Assembly (NCBI RefSeq): GCF_018866325.1
Contig: NZ_CP076457.1
Location: forward strand, 4,189,001 to 4,253,000
From: Streptomyces sp. YPW6
GTDB taxonomy: Bacteria > Actinomycetota > Actinomycetes > Streptomycetales > Streptomycetaceae
Reading direction: 5' to 3'
DNA: 64,000 nucleotides
Shown here: positions 40,986-50,036 of the stretch, in pieces
How the letters are laid out: every line of letters begins with the position of its first letter
Position numbering within the stretch: position 1 is the stretch's first letter
The notes under the pieces: generated by a model
Told to the model about the DNA's origin: nothing
The model's database searches: none
What the model saw: only the letters and a program-made list of their open reading frames with translations
Position numbers and translations under genes: made by a program

Positions 40986-41867
40986 ATGGGGAGGGTCGGG
41001 CCAGTGTCGGCAGGCGAGTCGAGTGGATCGGTGGTGCGGCGCATCCTCCTGGGTTCCCAGCTCAGGAGATTGCGGGAGTCGCGCGGTATCACCCGTGAGG
41101 CGGCCGGCTACTCGATCCGGGCCTCCGAATCGAAGATCAGCCGCATGGAGTTGGGACGGGTGAGCTTCAAGGCCAGGGACGTCGAGGACCTGCTCACGCT
41201 CTACGGAGTGGCCGACGAGGCGGAGCGGGACTCGCTCCTCGGCCTGGCCCGCGAGGCCAACGTGGCGGGCTGGTGGCACAGTTACGGCGACGTGCTGCCC
41301 GGCTGGTTCCAGACGTACGTCGGCCTGGAGGGCGCCGCCTCCCTGATCCGCATCTACGAAGTCCAGTTCGTGCACGGACTGCTGCAGACCGAGGCCTACG
41401 CCCACGCCGTCGTCGCGCGCGGGATGCGCGGCGCCTCGCCCGCCGAGATCGACCGCCGCGTCGCCCTCCGCCTGGAGCGCCAGAAGATCCTCGTGTCGGA
41501 GCGCGCTCCGGCGTTCCACGCCGTGCTCGACGAGGCGGCACTCCGTCGCCCGTACGGCGAACGCGAGGTCATGCGCGCCCAGTTGCGGCATCTGATCGAT
41601 ATGTCGGAGCAGCCGAACATCACGCTTCAGGTCATGCCCTTCAGTCATGGCGGTCATGCGGGCGAGAGCGGCTCATTCACGATGCTGCGCTTTCCCGAAT
41701 CCGATCTGTCGGACATTGTCTATTTGGAGCAGCTGACGAGCGCGCTCTATCTGGACAAGCCCGAAGAAGTCGCGCAGTACGAAAAGGCGATGGCCGCCCT
41801 GGCCCAGGAGAGCCCGTCTCCGGAAGAGAGCCGGGATCTTCTGCGCGGACTACTCCAACTGACGTAA
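40986..41867 (+). CDS. XRE-family regulator with DUF5753 (WhiJ-like)
   Basis: DNA-binding protein of 293 aa. The HTH_31-type domain is at about residues 20-75 (LGSQLRRLRESRGITREAAGYSIRASESKISRMELGR). The C-terminal DUF5753 domain (about 100-290) contains YEVQFVHGLLQTEAYA, ALRRPYGEREVMRAQLRHL and PFSHGGHAGESGSFTMLRFP. Such proteins pair with DUF397 partners; WhiJ in S. coelicolor represses development this way. The ATG at 40986 follows AGGGAGAGCG. It probably controls its own locus via the 24-bp motif, which is an inference. Confidence 0.88.
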   Translation: MGRVGPVSAGESSGSVVRRILLGSQLRRLRESRGITREAAGYSIRASESKISRMELGRVSFKARDVEDLLTLYGVADEAERDSLLGLAREANVAGWWHSYGDVLPGWFQTYVGLEGAASLIRIYEVQFVHGLLQTEAYAHAVVARGMRGASPAEIDRRVALRLERQKILVSERAPAFHAVLDEAALRRPYGEREVMRAQLRHLIDMSEQPNITLQVMPFSHGGHAGESGSFTMLRFPESDLSDIVYLEQLTSALYLDKPEEVAQYEKAMAALAQESPSPEESRDLLRGLLQLT

Positions 41868-41925
41868 TTTCTCGTTACGATGACGTCACATCAGGAGTCT
41901 GCGAACGCCTGCAGTAAGGGATTGC

Positions 41926-43383
41926 ATGTCCTTCTTCCATGAACTGGCACACCAGTACATCGACGGTGAGTGGCTGACCGGCAGCGGCTCGTGGGACATC
42001 ATCGATTTCAATCCCTACAACGGTGAGAAACTCGCCGCGGTCACCGTGGCCACCGCGCTGGAGGTCGACCGGGCCTACCGGGCGGCCGAGCGGGCGCAGC
42101 GGGAATGGGCCGGGGTCAACCCGTACGAGCGGCGGGCCGTCCTCGAACGCGCGCTCCGTATCACCGGCGAGCGCGCCGAGGAGATCACCGAGGCGATCAT
42201 CGACGAACTGGGCGGCACCCGGCCGCGCGCGCGGTACGAGGTCGACAGCGCCGCCGAATTCCTGCGGGAGGCGATCCGCCAGGCGCTGCGGCCCACCGGG
42301 CGGCTGCTGCCCGCCGTGGGAGACGGCCGGGAGAACCGGCTCTACCGGCTTCCCGTCGGCGTCGTCGGAGTCATCAGCGCTTTCAACTTCCCTTTCCTGG
42401 TGACGATGAAGTCCGTCGCGCCCGCCCTGGCCCTCGGCAACGCGGTCGTCGTGAAACCCCACCAGAACGCCCCGGTCGTCGGAGGCGGCCTGATAGCGCG
42501 GATATTCGAGGACGCCGGGCTGCCGGCCGGGCTGCTCAACGTGGTGATCACCGACAGCGCCGAGATCGGTGACGCGTTCATCGAGCACCCCGTGCCCAAG
42601 GTCATCTCGTTCACCGGCTCCGACCGGGTCGGACGGCACGTCGCCGCCACGGCGGCCGGCGCCTTCAAGCGGACCATCCTCGAACTGAGCGGGAACAGCG
42701 CCCTGGTGGTGCTGGAGGACGCCGACATCGACTACGCGGTCCGGTCCGCCGTCTTCAGCCGCTTCCTGTACCAGGGCCAGGTCAGCATGGCGGCCAACCG
42801 GATCCTGGTGGACCGGTCGGTGGCCGCGGAGTTCACCGAGCGCTTCACCGCCGAGGTGGCGGCGCTCAAGGCCGGCGACCCGCGGGACCCGGAGACCCGG
42901 ATCGGTCCGGTCATCAACGCCTTCCAGGCCGACGCGCTGGACGCCCTGGTGGACCGGGCGATCGCGGACGGCGCGACGGCCCTCGTCCGGGGCCGGACCG
43001 TCGGTAACGTCGTCGGGCCCACCGTCCTCACCGGCCTCGCCGAGGACTCCCCGCTGCTGACGCAGGAGATCCTCGGCCCGGTGGCCCTGCTGATGACGTT
43101 CGACGGCGAGGACGAGGCCGTGCGGATCGCCAACGAGGGCCCGTACGGTCTCAGCGGCGCGGTCCACACCCGGGACGCGGAGCGCGGTGTGAAGTTCGCC
43201 CAGCGCGTCGTCAGCGGGATGTTCCACGTCAACGACTCCACCGTGCAGGACGATCCGCTGGTCGCGTTCGGCGGCGAGAAGACCTCCGGGGTGGGGCGGC
43301 TGAACGGCGAGGCGGCGGTGGAGGCGTTCACCACCCAGCGGTGGATGTCGATCCAGCACGGCCGCTCGGTCTTCCCGTACTGA
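41926..43383 (+). CDS. Aldehyde dehydrogenase family protein with catalytic Cys replaced by Ser
   Basis: ALDH-fold protein of 485 aa, closest in style to benzaldehyde/vanillin dehydrogenases. NAD-binding and structural motifs are intact: GVISAFNFPFLVTMKSVAPALALGNAVVVKPH, FTGSDRVGRHV and LTQEILGPVALLMTFD. The general-base Glu253 (ILELSGNS) is present. Where the nucleophilic Cys should be, 34 residues later as in ALDH2, the sequence reads YQGQVSMAANR, with AGC (42784-42786) encoding Ser287. The oxidation activity is therefore doubtful; an esterase, a non-catalytic role or a sequencing error are the alternatives. The ATG follows AAGGGA, 58 bp after the XRE gene. Confidence 0.85.
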   Translation: MSFFHELAHQYIDGEWLTGSGSWDIIDFNPYNGEKLAAVTVATALEVDRAYRAAERAQREWAGVNPYERRAVLERALRITGERAEEITEAIIDELGGTRPRARYEVDSAAEFLREAIRQALRPTGRLLPAVGDGRENRLYRLPVGVVGVISAFNFPFLVTMKSVAPALALGNAVVVKPHQNAPVVGGGLIARIFEDAGLPAGLLNVVITDSAEIGDAFIEHPVPKVISFTGSDRVGRHVAATAAGAFKRTILELSGNSALVVLEDADIDYAVRSAVFSRFLYQGQVSMAANRILVDRSVAAEFTERFTAEVAALKAGDPRDPETRIGPVINAFQADALDALVDRAIADGATALVRGRTVGNVVGPTVLTGLAEDSPLLTQEILGPVALLMTFDGEDEAVRIANEGPYGLSGAVHTRDAERGVKFAQRVVSGMFHVNDSTVQDDPLVAFGGEKTSGVGRLNGEAAVEAFTTQRWMSIQHGRSVFPY

Positions 43384-43403
43384 CGCCACGTCCTGACGCT
43401 ACG

Positions 43404-44405
43404 TCACGGAAGAGGCGCGGGTCCTCGGAACGTGGTGCGGTAGGCGCTCGGCGAGACGCCCAGCGCCGCATGGAAGTGCCGGCGCAGATTGGCCGCCGTA
43501 CCGAGCCCGGTGCGCGCGGCCACCTGCTCCACGGGCGTGTCCGACTCCTCCAGCAACTCCCGTGCCAGTTCGATGCGTTGCCGGGTCAGCCAGGCCATGG
43601 GCGTCAGGCCGACCTCGTCCCGGAACCGCCGGGTGAAATGCCGCACGCTCATCGACTCGCGGGCCGCCAGCTGCCCCAGCGTGATCGGGTCCTGGAGCCG
43701 CCGCAGCGCCCAGTCGCGGGCGGCCGAGGTCCCCGGGGCCGACTGCCCGGGCACCGGCCGCCGGATGTACTGCACCTGGCCGCCCTCGCGGTGGGGCGGC
43801 ACCACCGTGCGCCGGGCCACGTCGTTCGCGACGGCCGTCCCGTGGTCGCACCGGATCATGTGCAGGCACAGGTCGATCCCGGCGGCACACCCCGCCGAGG
43901 TCAGGACGGACCCCCCGTCGGTGTAGAGCACGTCCGGGTCCAGCCCGACGCGGGGGAAGAGCCGGGCGAACAGCTCCGTGTACCGCCAGTGCGTGGTGGC
44001 CGTGTGCCCGTCGAGGAGCCCGGCCGAGGCCAGCACGAACGCACCGGTGCAGATCGACGCCACCCGGACCCCGGGCCGGATCAGCGCGAGTGCCTCCGCC
44101 AGCGGGGCCGGTAGCGCGGGCGTCTCCTGGACGTAGTCCTCGTACGACGACAGGACGATCACCGTGTCGGCCTCGGCCAGCGCCTCGGGCCCGTGCGCGA
44201 CGGCCACGGTGAAATCGCCGTCCGTCCGCACGTCGCCGGGTGCGGGGGAGCAGGTGGCGACCTCGTACAACGGCTCGCCGTCGGCCGACGCCCCCTGCCG
44301 GGCCTGGCCGAAGAGCTGGTGGACGATGCCCAGCTCGATGGGGAGCAGGACCGCGCGGGCGAGCACGGCGACGCGGTGCCGGCCGGGGCGGGTGAAGACC
44401 GTCAT
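43404..44405 (-). CDS. GlxA-family AraC-type regulator with DJ-1/PfpI domain
   Basis: Transcription factor of 333 aa. The N-terminal class I glutamine-amidotransferase-like domain (about residues 10-185) has ASICTGAFVLASAGLLDG, where Cys is the usual nucleophile-elbow residue, and LYTDGGSVLTSAGCAAGIDLCLHMI. Two AraC helix-turn-helices follow (LGQLAARESMSVRHFTRRFRDEVGLTPMAWLTRQRIELA; VAARTGLGTAANLRRHFHAALGVSPSAYR). ATG 44405 has AAGGAT upstream. It is divergent from the MFS gene across 70 bp and probably regulates it. Confidence 0.88.
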   Translation of the reverse strand: MTVFTRPGRHRVAVLARAVLLPIELGIVHQLFGQARQGASADGEPLYEVATCSPAPGDVRTDGDFTVAVAHGPEALAEADTVIVLSSYEDYVQETPALPAPLAEALALIRPGVRVASICTGAFVLASAGLLDGHTATTHWRYTELFARLFPRVGLDPDVLYTDGGSVLTSAGCAAGIDLCLHMIRCDHGTAVANDVARRTVVPPHREGGQVQYIRRPVPGQSAPGTSAARDWALRRLQDPITLGQLAARESMSVRHFTRRFRDEVGLTPMAWLTRQRIELARELLEESDTPVEQVAARTGLGTAANLRRHFHAALGVSPSAYRTTFRGPAPLP

Positions 44406-44475
44406 GGCCATATCCTTGCGCACCTGGTCCATCGGGACACTCGTGAGGGCGGGGCCCGCTCGCGACGCTGACTCC

Positions 44476-45789
44476 ATGGCCTCATCGACCTCGACTTCGA
44501 CCACGACCCCGCCCGCCCGAATCCACCGCGCATGGCTGATGGCCGCCGTCGCGGGCGCGGCCATCGTCACGGCGGGCGCGTTCACCACCGTGCCCGGCCT
44601 GCTGGTGACGCCGCTGCACCAGGAGTACGGCTGGGAGCGCGGGCAGATCGCGCTCGCCGCCTCGGTGAACATGGTGCTCTTCGGCCTCACCGCCCCGTTC
44701 GCGGCGGCGCTGATGGACCGGATCGGGGCCCGCCGGGTGGTCGTGGGGGCACTGCTGCTGGTCGCGTCCGGGGCACTGCTGACCGGGGTGATGACGCGGC
44801 CCTGGCAGCTGGTCGCGTACTGGGGTGTGCTGATCGGCCTCGGCAGCGGCTGCCTGACCATGACGTTCGCCGCCGGGCTCACCGCCCGCTGGTTCGACCG
44901 GCGGCGCTCGCTGGTGACGGGCGCGCTCAGCTCCGCGAGCCACCTGGGCCAGCTGTTGTTCCTCCCTCTCCTCGCCCGGTCCGTCGACCACCACGGCTGG
45001 CGTCCGCCGGTGGTGACGCTGGCGCTGGTGGCCCTGGCGGTGGCCGCCCTGGTGTTCCTGCTGCTGCGCGACCACCCGGCCGAGGCCGGCGTGAAGCCGT
45101 ACGGGGCAACGGAGTTCGTACCGAAGCCGGCCCCGGCCGCCGGAGCGGCGGTGGGCACGCTGAAGGTGCTCCTGGGGGCGGCGCGCACCGGCCCGTTCTG
45201 GCTGCTGGCCGGGGTGTTCGCGCTCTGCGGGGCGTCCACCAACGGCATCATGTGGTCCAACTGGGCGCCCGCCGCGCACGATCACGGCATGCGGGCCACG
45301 GCGGCGGCCTCGCTGCTGTCCCTGATCGGGATCTTCTCCGCCCTCGGCGCGCTGCCGGCCGGCTGGCTGACCGACCGGTTCGACCCGCGCCGCGTGCTCA
45401 CCGTCTGCTTCGCCGTCCGCGCGCTCACCCTCCTCGCCCTGCCCCTGGTGTTCGCCTCGACGGTCACCGTGCCGATGCTCCTGTTCACGGCGGTCTACGG
45501 ACTCGTCGACGTCGCGACCGTGCCGCCCGTCATCGAACTGGCCCGCCGGGTGTACGGGGAGGACGGGCCCGTCGTCTTCGGCTGGACGAACGCCGCCCAC
45601 CAACTGGGCGCGGGCGCCTCGGCGTTCCTCGGTGCCACCGCCCGGGACGCGTTCGGCACGTACGACGTGGTGTGGGCCGCGCTGGCGGCGGGATGCCTGG
45701 TCGCGGCCCTGCTGGCCCCCGCCGTCCGGATGCGAGGGCACACCTGCCGCCCGGACGCAAGCGGGCGGGGCTACCCTAGTCAAAGTTGA
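44476..45789 (+). CDS. MFS transporter
   Basis: Twelve-helix permease of 437 aa. A Ser/Thr-rich N-terminus is followed by AWLMAAVAGAAIVTAGAFTTVPGLLVTPLHQEYGWERGQIALAASVNMVLFGLTAPFAAALMDRIGARR, which includes the loop 2-3 MDRIGARRV motif. The central loop KPYGATEFVPKPAPAAG separates the two halves, and the second half has the repeated loop motif AGWLTDRFDPRR. It resembles monocarboxylate/oxalate-type MFS carriers; the substrate is unassigned. There is no ribosome site, and GACGCT lies 6 bases before the ATG (possible leaderless start). Confidence 0.82.
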   Translation: MASSTSTSTTTPPARIHRAWLMAAVAGAAIVTAGAFTTVPGLLVTPLHQEYGWERGQIALAASVNMVLFGLTAPFAAALMDRIGARRVVVGALLLVASGALLTGVMTRPWQLVAYWGVLIGLGSGCLTMTFAAGLTARWFDRRRSLVTGALSSASHLGQLLFLPLLARSVDHHGWRPPVVTLALVALAVAALVFLLLRDHPAEAGVKPYGATEFVPKPAPAAGAAVGTLKVLLGAARTGPFWLLAGVFALCGASTNGIMWSNWAPAAHDHGMRATAAASLLSLIGIFSALGALPAGWLTDRFDPRRVLTVCFAVRALTLLALPLVFASTVTVPMLLFTAVYGLVDVATVPPVIELARRVYGEDGPVVFGWTNAAHQLGAGASAFLGATARDAFGTYDVVWAALAAGCLVAALLAPAVRMRGHTCRPDASGRGYPSQS

Positions 45790-45792
45790 ATA
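45777..45792. promoter_or_regulatory. PadR-type operator over the MFS stop codon
   Basis: TAGTCAA-AG-TTGAATA is an inverted repeat with 6 of 7 paired positions. It lies 12 bp before the padR start, overlaps the MFS stop, and abuts a TACCCT -10-like hexamer (45772-45777), a good place for PadR autorepression. Confidence 0.55.
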
Positions 45793-45804
45793 CGAAGGAG
45801 TGCC

Positions 45805-46446
45805 ATGTCCGCGATCCGGCTGCTGGTCCTCGGCGCGGTGCGCATGCACGGCCGCGCGCACGGCTACCAGGTGCGCAACGACCTGGAGTACTGGGGCGCG
45901 CACGAGTGGTCCAACGCCAAGCCCGGGTCGATCTACCACGCCCTGAAGCAGATGGCGAAGCAGGGACTGCTCCTCGCGCACGAGACGGCCCCGTCCACGG
46001 CCGGCGGCCCGCCGCGCACCGAGTACGAGGTCACGGACGAGGGCCTCGACGAGTACCGCACCCTGCTGCGGGACGCCGTCCGCTCCTACGACCGGAACCT
46101 GGACGTCCTCTCGGCGGCGGTCGGCTTCATCGTGGACCTGCCCCGCGAGGAGGCGGTCGCGCTGCTCAAGGAGCGGATCGAGGGCATCCGGGAGTGGCGG
46201 GACGCGGTCACCGAGTACTACACCCCCGCGGAAGGGCCCGAATCCCTCGGCCACATCGGCGAGATCATGAACCTGTGGGTGCACTCGGCGGACAGCGGCG
46301 CGGAGTGGACCCGGGGGCTGATCGCCCGCATCGAGGGCGGCGCGTACACCTTCGCGGGCGAGGGCGAACCGTTCGTCGGCGTGCTCGCCGAGGGCGAGGA
46401 GAACCCCTACGCGACCGGGGTGCCCGACCCCGGGGATCTCGACTGA
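45805..46446 (+). CDS. PadR family transcriptional regulator
   Basis: Regulator of 213 aa. The PadR winged helix is at about residues 1-85 (RLLVLGAVRMHGRAHGYQVRNDLEYWGAHEWSNAKPGSIYHALKQMAKQGLL...GGPPRTEYEVTDEGLDEY). The C-terminal Vir-like helical domain (about 90-200) is involved in dimerisation and ligand response. The ATG is preceded by GAAGGAG. It starts 15 bp after the MFS stop, so it may control that gene, itself, or both. Confidence 0.88.
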   Translation: MSAIRLLVLGAVRMHGRAHGYQVRNDLEYWGAHEWSNAKPGSIYHALKQMAKQGLLLAHETAPSTAGGPPRTEYEVTDEGLDEYRTLLRDAVRSYDRNLDVLSAAVGFIVDLPREEAVALLKERIEGIREWRDAVTEYYTPAEGPESLGHIGEIMNLWVHSADSGAEWTRGLIARIEGGAYTFAGEGEPFVGVLAEGEENPYATGVPDPGDLD

Positions 46447-46501
46447 TCACGTCTGAGGCGGGCCGGACCGGAGTGCGTCATGTTCGCGCGGCTCGGCCGG
46501 T

Positions 46502-46518
46502 GGCGGCGGGCCGCCGCC
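46502..46518. terminator. Short GC hairpin between convergent padR and gad
   Basis: GGCGGCGG and CCGCCGCC flank a single G directly before the gad stop codon. Confidence 0.35.
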
Positions 46519-47946
46519 TCAGTGGTGGAACCCCGTCGCGGCCGTCCGGTCATGGCTCACCGGATGCTTCTGCGCCCGCAGTTCGGGCAGGGCCAGCCTC
46601 AGGTCCTCGACCAGCAGCTCGGCCAGGTCGGAGGAGAAGCCGTTGCGGCACACCACCCGCAGCACCGACAGGTCCTGCCGGTTGGCGGGGAAGGTGTACG
46701 CGGGCACCAGCCAGCCGCGCTCCCGCAGCCGGCGCGACACGTCGAAGACGTCGTACGCGTGGACGTCCGCGGTCGTCGTGAAGGCGAACACCGGCAACTC
46801 ATCGCCCCGGGTGAGGAGTCGGAAGTCGCCGAGGTCCTCCACCGCGCGGGCCAGCGAGCAGGCCACGTCCCGGGAGGCCTGCTGGACCGCCCGGTAGCCG
46901 TCGCGCCCGAGGCGCAGGAACGTGTAGTACTGCGCGACCACCTGCGCCCCGGGCCGGGAGAAGTTCAGCGCGAAGGTCGGCATGTCGCCGCCCAGGTAGT
47001 TGACCCGGAAGACCAGCTCCTCCGGCAGCTCGTCCGACGTACGCCACAGGGCCCAGCCGACCCCCGGATAGACCAGGCCGTACTTGTGGCCCGAGGTGTT
47101 GATCGACGCCACCCTCGGCAGCCGGAAGTCCCACACCAGCTCCGGGTCGAGGAAGGGCGCCACCATCGCGCCGGACGCCCCGTCCACATGGACCGGGATG
47201 TTCAGTCCGGTGCGCTCCTGGAGGGCGTCCAGGGCCGCGCAGAGGTCGGCGATCGGCTCGTAGGACCCGTCGAAGGTGGAACCGAGGATGCCCACGACCC
47301 CGATGGTGTTCTCGTCGCACAGCTCGGCGGCGGCCTGCGGGTCGAGGTGGAAGCGCCCGCCCTCCATCGGGACCTGCCGGGCCTCCACCTCCCAGAAGGT
47401 GCAGAACTTCTCCCAGCAGACCTGCACGTTGACGCCCATCACCAGATTGGGCCGCGCCGTCGCCGGATAGCGGTCCGCGTTCCGCTTCGCCCAGCGCCGC
47501 TTCAGGGCGAGCCCCGCGAGCATGCACGCCTCGCTCGACCCGGTGGTCGAACACCCCACGGCCGCCGCCGGGTCGGGTGCGTTCCACAGGTCGGCGAGCA
47601 TCGCCACACAGCGCCGCTCCAACTCGGCGGTACGCGGGTACTCGTCCTTGTCGATCATGTTCTTGTCCCGGCACTCACCCATCAGGACGCCGGCCTGCGG
47701 CTCCATCCACGTGGTGACGAACGTGGCCAGATTGAGCCGGGAGTTGCCGTCGAGCATCAGCTCGTCGTGGACCAGCCGGTACGCCGTCGGCGGCGGCATC
47801 GGCCCGTCGGGCAGCCGGTGCCGGGGCGGCGCGGTGTTCATCGCGGCCGTCGGGTCCGCCTCGCCGAAGAACGGATTCAGCGCCAGCCTGCGCCGCTCCT
47901 CGGAGGGTTCGTCCTGTTCCGGGTGGGCACCGCGGTGCAACGCCAT
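46519..47946 (-). CDS. gad: Glutamate decarboxylase (PLP-dependent)
   Basis: Converts glutamate to GABA and CO2 while consuming a proton. The 475-aa enzyme has the group II decarboxylase features: LNLATFVTTWMEPQA, GCSTTGSSEACMLAGLALKRRW for phosphate binding, HVDGASGAMVAPF with the PLP-pairing Asp, and the Schiff-base Lys in SINTSGHKYGLVYPG near residue 288. The C-terminus ends HDRTAATGFHH, like the E. coli GadB tail whose His closes the active site at neutral pH. No GABA antiporter is adjacent, but a ClC-type channel lies 0.8 kb upstream on the same strand. ATG 47946 chosen. Confidence 0.93.
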   Translation of the reverse strand: MALHRGAHPEQDEPSEERRRLALNPFFGEADPTAAMNTAPPRHRLPDGPMPPPTAYRLVHDELMLDGNSRLNLATFVTTWMEPQAGVLMGECRDKNMIDKDEYPRTAELERRCVAMLADLWNAPDPAAAVGCSTTGSSEACMLAGLALKRRWAKRNADRYPATARPNLVMGVNVQVCWEKFCTFWEVEARQVPMEGGRFHLDPQAAAELCDENTIGVVGILGSTFDGSYEPIADLCAALDALQERTGLNIPVHVDGASGAMVAPFLDPELVWDFRLPRVASINTSGHKYGLVYPGVGWALWRTSDELPEELVFRVNYLGGDMPTFALNFSRPGAQVVAQYYTFLRLGRDGYRAVQQASRDVACSLARAVEDLGDFRLLTRGDELPVFAFTTTADVHAYDVFDVSRRLRERGWLVPAYTFPANRQDLSVLRVVCRNGFSSDLAELLVEDLRLALPELRAQKHPVSHDRTAATGFHH

Positions 47947-48000
47947 GGTGGGCAAGCCCTTCTCTCGGCCGGCGGGGTCGGTACGCGTCCGTGTGCGGGG

Positions 48001-48624
48001 TCAGTTCCCGGCGGCCAGGCCCGCCTTGATCGCCCGGGTGAACTTCACGACCCGCTCGGCCTGCACGCGGGTGGCGGTGAGGGTCTGCTCGCCGACCGGG
48101 AGGTCGCCCTGCCCGGCGATGTGCGAGGTGCCGTACGGGTTGCCGTCGACGAACTTCGTGGGGTCGGTGTACCCGGGGGTGACGAGGATGCCGCCGAAGT
48201 GGTGGATCGTGTTGTACAGCGCGAGCAGCGTGGACTCCTGGCCGCCGTGGGCGGTGGCCGTGGAGGTGAAGCCGCTGTAGACCTTGTCGGCGAGCTGCCC
48301 CGACTGCCACAGCCCGCCGAGCGTGTCGATGAACTGCTTCAGCTGGGCGGTGATGTTCCCGTACCGGGTCGGCGAGCCGAAGATCACCGCGTCCGCCCAG
48401 ACCATGTCGTCCGGCGAGACCTCGGGGATGTCCGCGGTCGCCCGCGCGTTCTCCGCCCACGCCGGGTTGGAGTCGATCGCCGCCTGCGGGGCCAGCTCCG
48501 CCGCCCGGCGCAGCCGCACCTGCGCCCCGGCCCGTTCGGCGTCCTCGGCCATCGCCTTCGCGATCGTGGCGACGGTGCCGGTCGAGGAGTAGTAGACGAC
48601 GGCGACGTTGACGGGCGTGGGCAT
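48001..48624 (-). CDS. wrbA: NAD(P)H:quinone oxidoreductase WrbA
   Basis: Flavodoxin-fold FMN enzyme of 207 aa that reduces quinones by two electrons. The FMN phosphate loop is VVYYSSTGTVATIAKAM at the N-terminus. The family-typical VWADAVIFGSPTRYGNITAQLKQFIDTLGGLW and TSTATAHGGQESTLLALYNTIHHFGGILVTPGY follow. It sits 54 bp upstream of gad on the same strand and may share its transcript. A role against quinone redox stress is expected. Confidence 0.92.
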   Translation of the reverse strand: MPTPVNVAVVYYSSTGTVATIAKAMAEDAERAGAQVRLRRAAELAPQAAIDSNPAWAENARATADIPEVSPDDMVWADAVIFGSPTRYGNITAQLKQFIDTLGGLWQSGQLADKVYSGFTSTATAHGGQESTLLALYNTIHHFGGILVTPGYTDPTKFVDGNPYGTSHIAGQGDLPVGEQTLTATRVQAERVVKFTRAIKAGLAAGN

Positions 48625-48752
48625 GCGGGGAACCTCCGTCGAACCGGAATCGGTACAGGGCGGCGCAAAAGCGCACGAACCAGACGATACGGAGGTTCAG
48701 GGCGTCCGGCGCGCCGGACGGGGCCTTCCCCGTGACCGCGCACGCCGCCCGC

Positions 48753-50036
48753 TCAGCGCAGCGACTTCCCCTCCGCGTCCAGCTGCATCTGGGCCCGCCC
48801 CGTGACCAGCAGCCACGCGGGCAGTGTCGCCGCACACAGCAGCGGCAGCACGGACGCGTCGCTGACCAGCACCGCCGCGGTGAACAGGCTCACCCAGCCC
48901 TGCCGGGTGACGGCGAGCAGCAGGCCCAGCACCGCGCAGGACACCGCGAGCGACGGCGGGACCGCGTCGACCAGCGCATGGGCGCACAGCCCGAGCGACA
49001 CCCCCGCGAAGACCGCCGGGAAGATCCGGCCGCCCCGGAACCCGCAGGTGGCGGCGATCGCGAGGGCGGCCATCTTCACCACCGCCATCCCCGCGAACTC
49101 CCCGGCCGACCACCCGTCCGGGTCACCGGCCAGCGTCTTCACCTCGTCGAGCCCCTTGAACAGCGTGAGATGGCCGCCCAGCGCGCCCAGCAGCCCCAGC
49201 ACGAGACCGCCCGCCGCCAGCGCGAGCACCGGATGCCGCAGTGCCGCGAAGACCCGGTGCGCCACCGGGAACGCGTACACCGCGAGCAGGCCGAGGAGCG
49301 CGCCCGCCGAGGCGATCAGCAGGGCGGCGAGCAGGTCGCCCCAGTGCGGTCCGGCGTACGCGGGGAGGGCCAGGTCGAAGCTCGGCTCCGCGATCAGCGA
49401 CATGGTCAGCGCGCCCGCCGTCCCGGCCGCGAGCGGCGCGAACAGGCGGTCCCAGAACGCCCCGGGGCCCGGCTGCGCGGCCAGCACCTCGGAGAGGATC
49501 AGCGCGGCGGCGATCGGCGTGCCGAAGAGGGCCCCGATCGTCCCGGCCGCCGCGAGCGCCACCCACACCTCGCCCGGTGCGCCGGGGGCGAACCGCCGGC
49601 CGAGCCAGAAGGCCAGGGCGATGTTGGCGGCGGTGATCGGGTTCTCCGGTCCGAGGCTCACCCCGCCCGCCAGTGCCAGGACGGTCACCAGGAGCAGCCC
49701 CGGCACGATGCCGAGCCGCATCGGGGCGTCGACCAGCCCGGTGGTGGCCGGATCGGGACCGCCGTGACCGGGCGCGGCCCGCAGGACGAGCCCGACCGCG
49801 AGGCCGGTCGCGGTGAGCATCACGACCATCCAGAGCGAGGAGAACCCCCCGACCCCGAGCGCGTCGGGCAGGGACTCCCACAGCACGTCCTGGAGCTGCT
49901 CCGCCAGCAGGCTCACCCCGAGCAGGATCAGCGCGCAGGCGACGCCGACCGCGATCGCGGGCAGCACGAGCGCCAGCAGCCGCCGGGCGGGGGCGGCGGG
50001 AGGCTGCGGGGGAGCGGGGGGTTCGGGGTCGGCCAC
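48753..50036 (-). CDS. ClC-family ion channel/antiporter (YfeO-like)
   Basis: Integral membrane protein of 427 aa with about ten helices. The ClC motifs are present in YfeO-like form: GGVSLGPENPITAANIALAFWLGRR, where the Glu aligns with the gating Glu of the GREGP loop, and CGFRGGRIFPAVFAGVSLG, corresponding to GxFxP. The N-terminus is a short Pro-rich tail. Chloride/proton exchange is the family activity; the selectivity serine motif is not obvious, so ion specificity is uncertain. GTG 50036 lies 6 bases after TATGGT on the reverse strand (leaderless). Confidence 0.82.
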   Translation of the reverse strand: MADPEPPAPPQPPAAPARRLLALVLPAIAVGVACALILLGVSLLAEQLQDVLWESLPDALGVGGFSSLWMVVMLTATGLAVGLVLRAAPGHGGPDPATTGLVDAPMRLGIVPGLLLVTVLALAGGVSLGPENPITAANIALAFWLGRRFAPGAPGEVWVALAAAGTIGALFGTPIAAALILSEVLAAQPGPGAFWDRLFAPLAAGTAGALTMSLIAEPSFDLALPAYAGPHWGDLLAALLIASAGALLGLLAVYAFPVAHRVFAALRHPVLALAAGGLVLGLLGALGGHLTLFKGLDEVKTLAGDPDGWSAGEFAGMAVVKMAALAIAATCGFRGGRIFPAVFAGVSLGLCAHALVDAVPPSLAVSCAVLGLLLAVTRQGWVSLFTAAVLVSDASVLPLLCAATLPAWLLVTGRAQMQLDAEGKSLR

